Assembly: GCA_935421135.1 (NCBI GenBank)
Contig: OW285188.1
Span: 11,822,733 to 11,886,732 of the forward strand
DNA from: Bugulina stolonifera
Lineage: Eukaryota > Bryozoa > Gymnolaemata > Cheilostomatida > Bugulidae
Direction: 5' to 3'
Length of the DNA: 64,000 nucleotides
The position numbers and the translations under genes were made by a program. Under the pieces are notes generated by a model. The model was not told where the DNA came from. It saw only the letters and a program-made list of their open reading frames with translations, and made no database searches. Below, in pieces: positions 59,969-64,000 of the stretch; position 1 is the first letter of the stretch; every line of letters starts with the position of its first letter.

Positions 59969-62768
59969 CTAAATTTTAACAATAAAATTGTCTTTTTCAC
60001 CAGCCGGCTTCTTGTAGTTCACTTCAGCTGTAAGTACAGAAGTAAGGATTAAAATGGTTGTAAGATCGTCAAGTAGTAGGATTGGATATATACATTCATG
60101 TAGTGTGATATAATAACGCACCATCAATCAGTTACCACTTGATAAAATACTTTTAGCTGGAACAACAATAGCTCTGCTCGCAGTTGTTCAATCTATGAAA
60201 TGTCTAGACAGATTTTGTATCATTTTGGTTATAAACACCATTAAAATGTACCTTTGCTAACCGGCTGTTTCTTTCCATCCTTTATTTTGCTAGGTTTCTC
60301 TACTGGTTTAGGTTCCTTTTTCACGATCTCTTTGCTGATTGGTTCTTGAACATCAACCTCTTCACTAGTTGGTTCATAATTCTGTTCACTCATTGGCTCA
60401 TTGTCATTCTCTTCACTCATTGGTTCATCGTTATCATATTCTATGATGGGTGATCCATCCTCTCCACCAACTAACTTTTCATCACCCTCTGTATTGGTTG
60501 GCTCTTTGTCATCATCCTCACCACTGATTGGCTCTTTGTCATCATCCTTGCCACTGATTGGCTCTTTGTCATCACCCTCTCCACTGATTGGCTCATTGTC
60601 ATCTTCTCCGCTGATTGGTTCTTTGTAATCATCCTCACCACTGATTGGCTCTTTGTCATCATCCTCTTCACTGAACTGCTCATTGTCATCTTCTCCACTG
60701 ATTGGTTCTTGGTAATCACCCTCACCACTGATTGGCTCTTTGTCATCATCCTCTTCACTGATTGGCTCATTGTCATCTTCTCCGCTGATTGGTTCTTTGT
60801 AATCATCCTCACCACTGATTGGCTCTTTGTCATCATCCTCTTCACTGAACTGCTCATTGTCATCTTCTCCACTGATTGGTTCTTGGTAATCACCCGCTCC
60901 ACTGATTGGCTCTTTGTCATCATCTTCTCCACTTAGTGGCTCATCATCATCATCTTCTCCATTGATTGGCTCATCGTCATTATCCTCTCCATTGATTGGC
61001 TCATCGTCATCATCCTCTCCATTGATTGGTTCATCGTTGTCATCCTCTCCATTGATTGGCTCATCGTCATCATCCTCTCCATTGATTGGCTCATCGTCAT
61101 CATCCTCTCCATTGATTGGCTCATCGTCATCGTCCTCTCCATTGATTGGCTCATCGTCATCATCCTCTCTACTGACCAGCTCATCGTTGTCATCCTCCCC
61201 ACTAACTGGTCCATTCTCTGCATTAATTGACACGTCATCCTCTACGCTGATTGGCTTCCTGTCATCATCCTCATTGCTGATTGGCTCATCATCATCATCC
61301 TGTTCATTGATTGGCTCCCTATCATCATACTCGTTACTGATTGGTTGGTTATTATATTCGCGGATTGGTTCATCATCCTCTCTACGGATTGGCTCATCGT
61401 CATCATCCCCACTGACTGGTTCCCTGTCATCATACTCTTTACTGACTGGTTCCCTGTCATCATACTCTTTACTGACTGGTTCCCTGTCATCATACTCTTC
61501 GCTGATTGGCTCTTCTTCCTCATTGCTGATGGGCTGTTCATTTTCGTTACCGATTGGCCTTTGCTCATCTTCATCTTTCATTGGCATGCTCTCATCTTCG
61601 TTAGAATCACGATCTTTAGCTATCTGATCTAAGATACGTTCGTATAATATTCTATCCTCTTCATCTTGGTCATCTTTTGGTAACTCACATATGTTGCTTC
61701 CACAGGTTTTTTTGTCGTAGCATATGGTATTATTTGCAATAAGCTGTTCGTTAAATTCATTGACCGGTAAGAAATTTTTCTGGTTGTCCATAGCGAATTC
61801 TGCTCCACCTTGGCCATTTGTCCTTGTTCTTACCATTATGAAATAGGCTGCTCTTTGTTTAAAAGTATTACTAATATCTTTGCATTTATCTAACAAAATT
61901 GTGTCTTGAAGCATCAATCTTGTTGGAATACATTCTACTGCCTCATTTTTTAGTACGGCAAGTGTAATGACTTCTGTGTTAGCGACAATTAGTGTTGGCT
62001 TGCCTTTTGCATCTGTCTTTGCTACTGTTATGTCATGACCAACCACGAAAGCTTTGATAATCACTGGAGATTTTGATGTGAGCTCTGCAACAGTCATGGC
62101 CGCTTTTGGATTTGGGCAGACATTTTGTAGTGGAGCTGACAGAGCAGCACCGATTAAGGCAGTTGTGATCAACAGTTTTATCATCTGCAATATAAGAGCA
62201 TAATATTGGTAATTCTCTCTGGGATGGCTGGTGGTTCTTTAGATCATAATAAAAATACATGTGTGCAAATAGCAGTGGAACTTCTAATTGCATTTTAGTA
62301 ACGAATAATTCTCATCAATTTGTGCTTATTCCGGTTCCCTGTGTTATATGGTGTAGTGAGGAAAGATGGTTACTATTAATTAGATACGCTTGAAAATGAT
62401 TTTGCTCATTATGAGCCTACATGTATTACTGTATTACATGTGTTACTGTATTACATGTATTACTGGTGACAAGAAGAGATAAGAATGGACTGAGTTAAAC
62501 AATATTCTAGCTTTTATAGCAGGAATATTAACTTGCACACAGAATAATACAATGTACTAGTATGTAAGCAATCAGTTTCGCTTTAACTTTCAAAACCTTT
62601 TAAAACTTTATCATCATTAACCTGGATTACCGATCAATATATGTTTGGTCAAACAAATGCTTCAGGTCTAAGATAAATATTCTGTAGGTAAAATTCACAC
62701 ATACTTCTTCAATAGTAATACCAAAATTCAGCATGCAGGTAAATCAAAGATATAATACAACTTACCAT
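59969..62768 (-). CDS. Secreted, highly acidic repeat protein (three exons)
   Basis: Exons (plus coordinates): 62766-62768 (only the ATG), 60252-62184, 59969-60027; 1,995 bases, 664 residues. The first donor ATG|GTAAGT and the acceptor before the second ATG give MMIKLLITTALIGAALSA, a clear signal peptide. Residues about 20-170 form a Cys-containing globular domain (VCPNPKAAM, VIIKAFVVGHD, AAYFIMVRT, CYDKKTCGSNIC). Its outline faintly recalls NTR/TIMP-like modules, but I do not recognise it. Then come about 45 imperfect units of 9-10 residues, consensus E-P-I-S/N-G-E-D-D-D, giving an extreme negative charge, then a basic tail (KIVKKEP...KKQPVSK). Such proteins bind Ca2+ or mineral in other animals; a matrix role here is inference. 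Reading through the second donor instead gives the ending SKGTF-stop at 60241-60243. Confidence 0.8.
60330..61630 (-). repeat. Coding tandem repeat, 27-30 bp units (EPISGEDDD)
   Basis: Degenerate minisatellite within the acidic protein. The region 60950-61170 is a nearly homogeneous run of eight EPINGEDDDD units, and 60580-60910 contains a duplicated higher-order block of about 5-6 units. The repeat leaves long open frames in the other phases and on the plus strand, which are shadows. Confidence 0.9.
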
Positions 62769-62815
62769 TTTAGTCAATGTCTCTCTACAAAATGAAGCAG
62801 TTTAGCACTCTTCAT

Positions 62816-62825
62816 GTGTATTTAT
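62816..62825 (-). promoter_or_regulatory. Possible TATA-like box of the acidic-protein gene
   Basis: The minus strand reads AGATAAATAC about 50 bases before the ATG at 62768. The position fits a short 5' UTR, but the match is weak. Confidence 0.25.
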
Positions 62826-62829
62826 CTCT

Positions 62830-64000
62830 TGGCAACTAAATCCTAACTGACCAATCACAGCCAACCTTATAATCCAAGTTCAAAACTGATTTGGCATTTC
62901 TTATGTGCTTATGTTAAACCATAGTCATGCTTGTTAGTTGCTAATCCTGATGCAATATCTATTTATATTCCAACTTCTTTGTAAATAGTTTATCATCATA
63001 TTTTAGTCATGTCTCATTTCCACCTTTAGCTTAAGATAATCTTATTATGCAATAATATTTATAATTTAATGATGTAAGCCTACCCATGGCAATAGGTATA
63101 ATTAGCTGTTATTCAGTAGGAAGAGAGAGGACAACTCACATTGAAACTGGTTGACTCACACTAAACTAGTTGGGAAGCACAGACTTTGTGGACACCATTG
63201 ATGCACATGTAGCCGCTGTATCTTTAGCTACCACATCAGTGGGCCAGTTGTTACAACAATTAAATGGATGCAATGTACAAATATTTTAGTAATAAAAAAA
63301 AAATTATAATAATATAATTACTCGAGAAGTACACTGAGTCACATTTTTTTAGTAAAATTAAAACTATGAATGCACAAGAGCGTATATAATATCACAATAG
63401 TAGTATAATTAGTAACATGATCACTTTGGTTGCTACGCGGAATTGTGATAGCCTACTAAACTGCAAGTTTACAGTAAAATATTCCTTAATAATAGACGAA
63501 GGAAGTTGGTTTCCTCTGGTCCATCGAAATAAATATACCATAGCCTACTTTCTTTTTTTACTAGTTTTGACATTTTCTATAAATTTTAAAAAAGTACTAG
63601 TTGCTAGAGAGCTTATGTCTGTGGTGCAACGTGCATTGTATTGTTCCCTCCGCCACAAGGTATATAATGAAATTTGTCTGCATGGTCTTGTCTCACCTTC
63701 TATTGGGCTTCAGTAAAAATAAAATTTTTCCTTGTTCCCATATTTCTGCTAGAAAGTGTTGTATTTATTGCATAAAAGTGTATGAACAGTGGCTGCTGGA
63801 TTTGGCAGCACACGCCACTAGTTCCCACTTCATCTACCAAGTTGTAAAATGAAACTGGCCAGAGATTTCCTCATCAAGTGTTTTCTAGAATGTTACCTTT
63901 AATTTGAGAGATAAGCAGCTGCCATATCTCTGAAACTAATATTGGAGCTTATTAGTCATGCTTCAACGCCTCCATAACATTTTTAATATTCCAACTTTGA
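62830..64000. other. Right flank, no supported gene
   Basis: AT-rich sequence with no splice-supported coding exon that I recognise. A stretch near 63605-63660, bounded by TAG and GTATAT, could be an exon of the next gene, but the peptide (SVVQRALYCSLRHK) matches nothing I know. Confidence 0.45.

Noticed and set aside
60471..60932. 153-codon minus-strand frame rich in Met, Ser and Gln
   Set aside because: Out-of-phase reading of the same coding minisatellite.
60914..61627. 237-codon open frame on the plus strand, Ser/Leu-rich
   Set aside because: Antisense shadow of the acidic repeat: a 27-30 base periodic sequence stays open in several frames. The minus-strand frame has the signal peptide and splice sites.
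63179..63194. CACAGACTTTGTGGAC also occurs in the first exon (about 38-53)
   Set aside because: A single 16-base match between two distant sites in 64 kb is near chance expectation and has no flanking similarity.
63417..63852. Overlapping frames of 99 and 83 codons at the right end
   Set aside because: Overlap in different frames, no signal peptide or family resemblance; could be chance.
1..64000. CRISPR arrays, operons, ribosome binding sites, tRNA or rRNA genes
   Set aside because: The window is intron-rich animal DNA. The tandem repeats have no spacers, and no complete cloverleaf or rRNA segment was seen.

Overview
This is eukaryotic, animal nuclear DNA. Every gene I can read is split by GT-AG introns of about 100 to 3,400 bases. 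Introns and intergenic DNA are AT-rich, dense in small repeats and in the word TACATGTA. The gene families (an adhesion GPCR of the ADGRV1/VLGR1 type, a C-type lectin, methionine synthase reductase, the Golgi-trafficking protein C17orf75/Njmu-R1) place it in Metazoa and argue for an invertebrate. I lean towards a sponge or another early-branching animal, but the sequence alone does not settle the phylum.

Layout. (1) 24-42236, plus strand: 55 coding exons, joined in frame throughout, of an ADGRV1 orthologue whose 5' part lies upstream of the window. The visible 4,790 residues run LamG, about 29 Calx-beta repeats interrupted by a small Cys-rich insert and by an EAR/EPTP beta-propeller, then GAIN/GPS, seven membrane helices and a cytoplasmic tail ending in the PDZ ligand ADTHL. 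(2) 4565-6451, minus strand: a three-exon secreted C-type lectin nested inside ADGRV1 intron 6. (3) 42800-49946, minus strand: a complete 14-exon MTRR (702 aa), tail-to-tail with ADGRV1. (4) 52299-59069, plus strand: a complete nine-exon C17orf75/Njmu-R1 (347 aa), head-to-head with MTRR. (5) 59969-62768, minus strand: a secreted, extremely acidic repeat protein (664 aa when spliced). From 62769 to the end I see no supported gene.

These are neighbouring but functionally separate genes: a giant surface receptor, a soluble lectin, an enzyme that reactivates cobalamin-dependent methionine synthase, a vesicle-tethering factor, and an acidic secreted protein. Nothing suggests operon-like co-regulation, except that MTRR and C17orf75 share one divergent upstream region.

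The most unusual signals are these. Three tandem arrays in MTRR and C17orf75 appear to have grown out of splice junctions, multiplying 3' or 5' splice sites. A second copy of the receptor's last coding codons (SIADTHL-stop) sits in its 3' flank with mostly synonymous changes. Two unrelated modules are inserted at what looks like the same loop of two different Calx-beta repeats. There is also a TIR element family with ends TACCCTAAAAGCAGA, and several fold-back elements. All exon boundaries were read by eye from splice signals, reading frame and remembered family sequences; no alignment was run.
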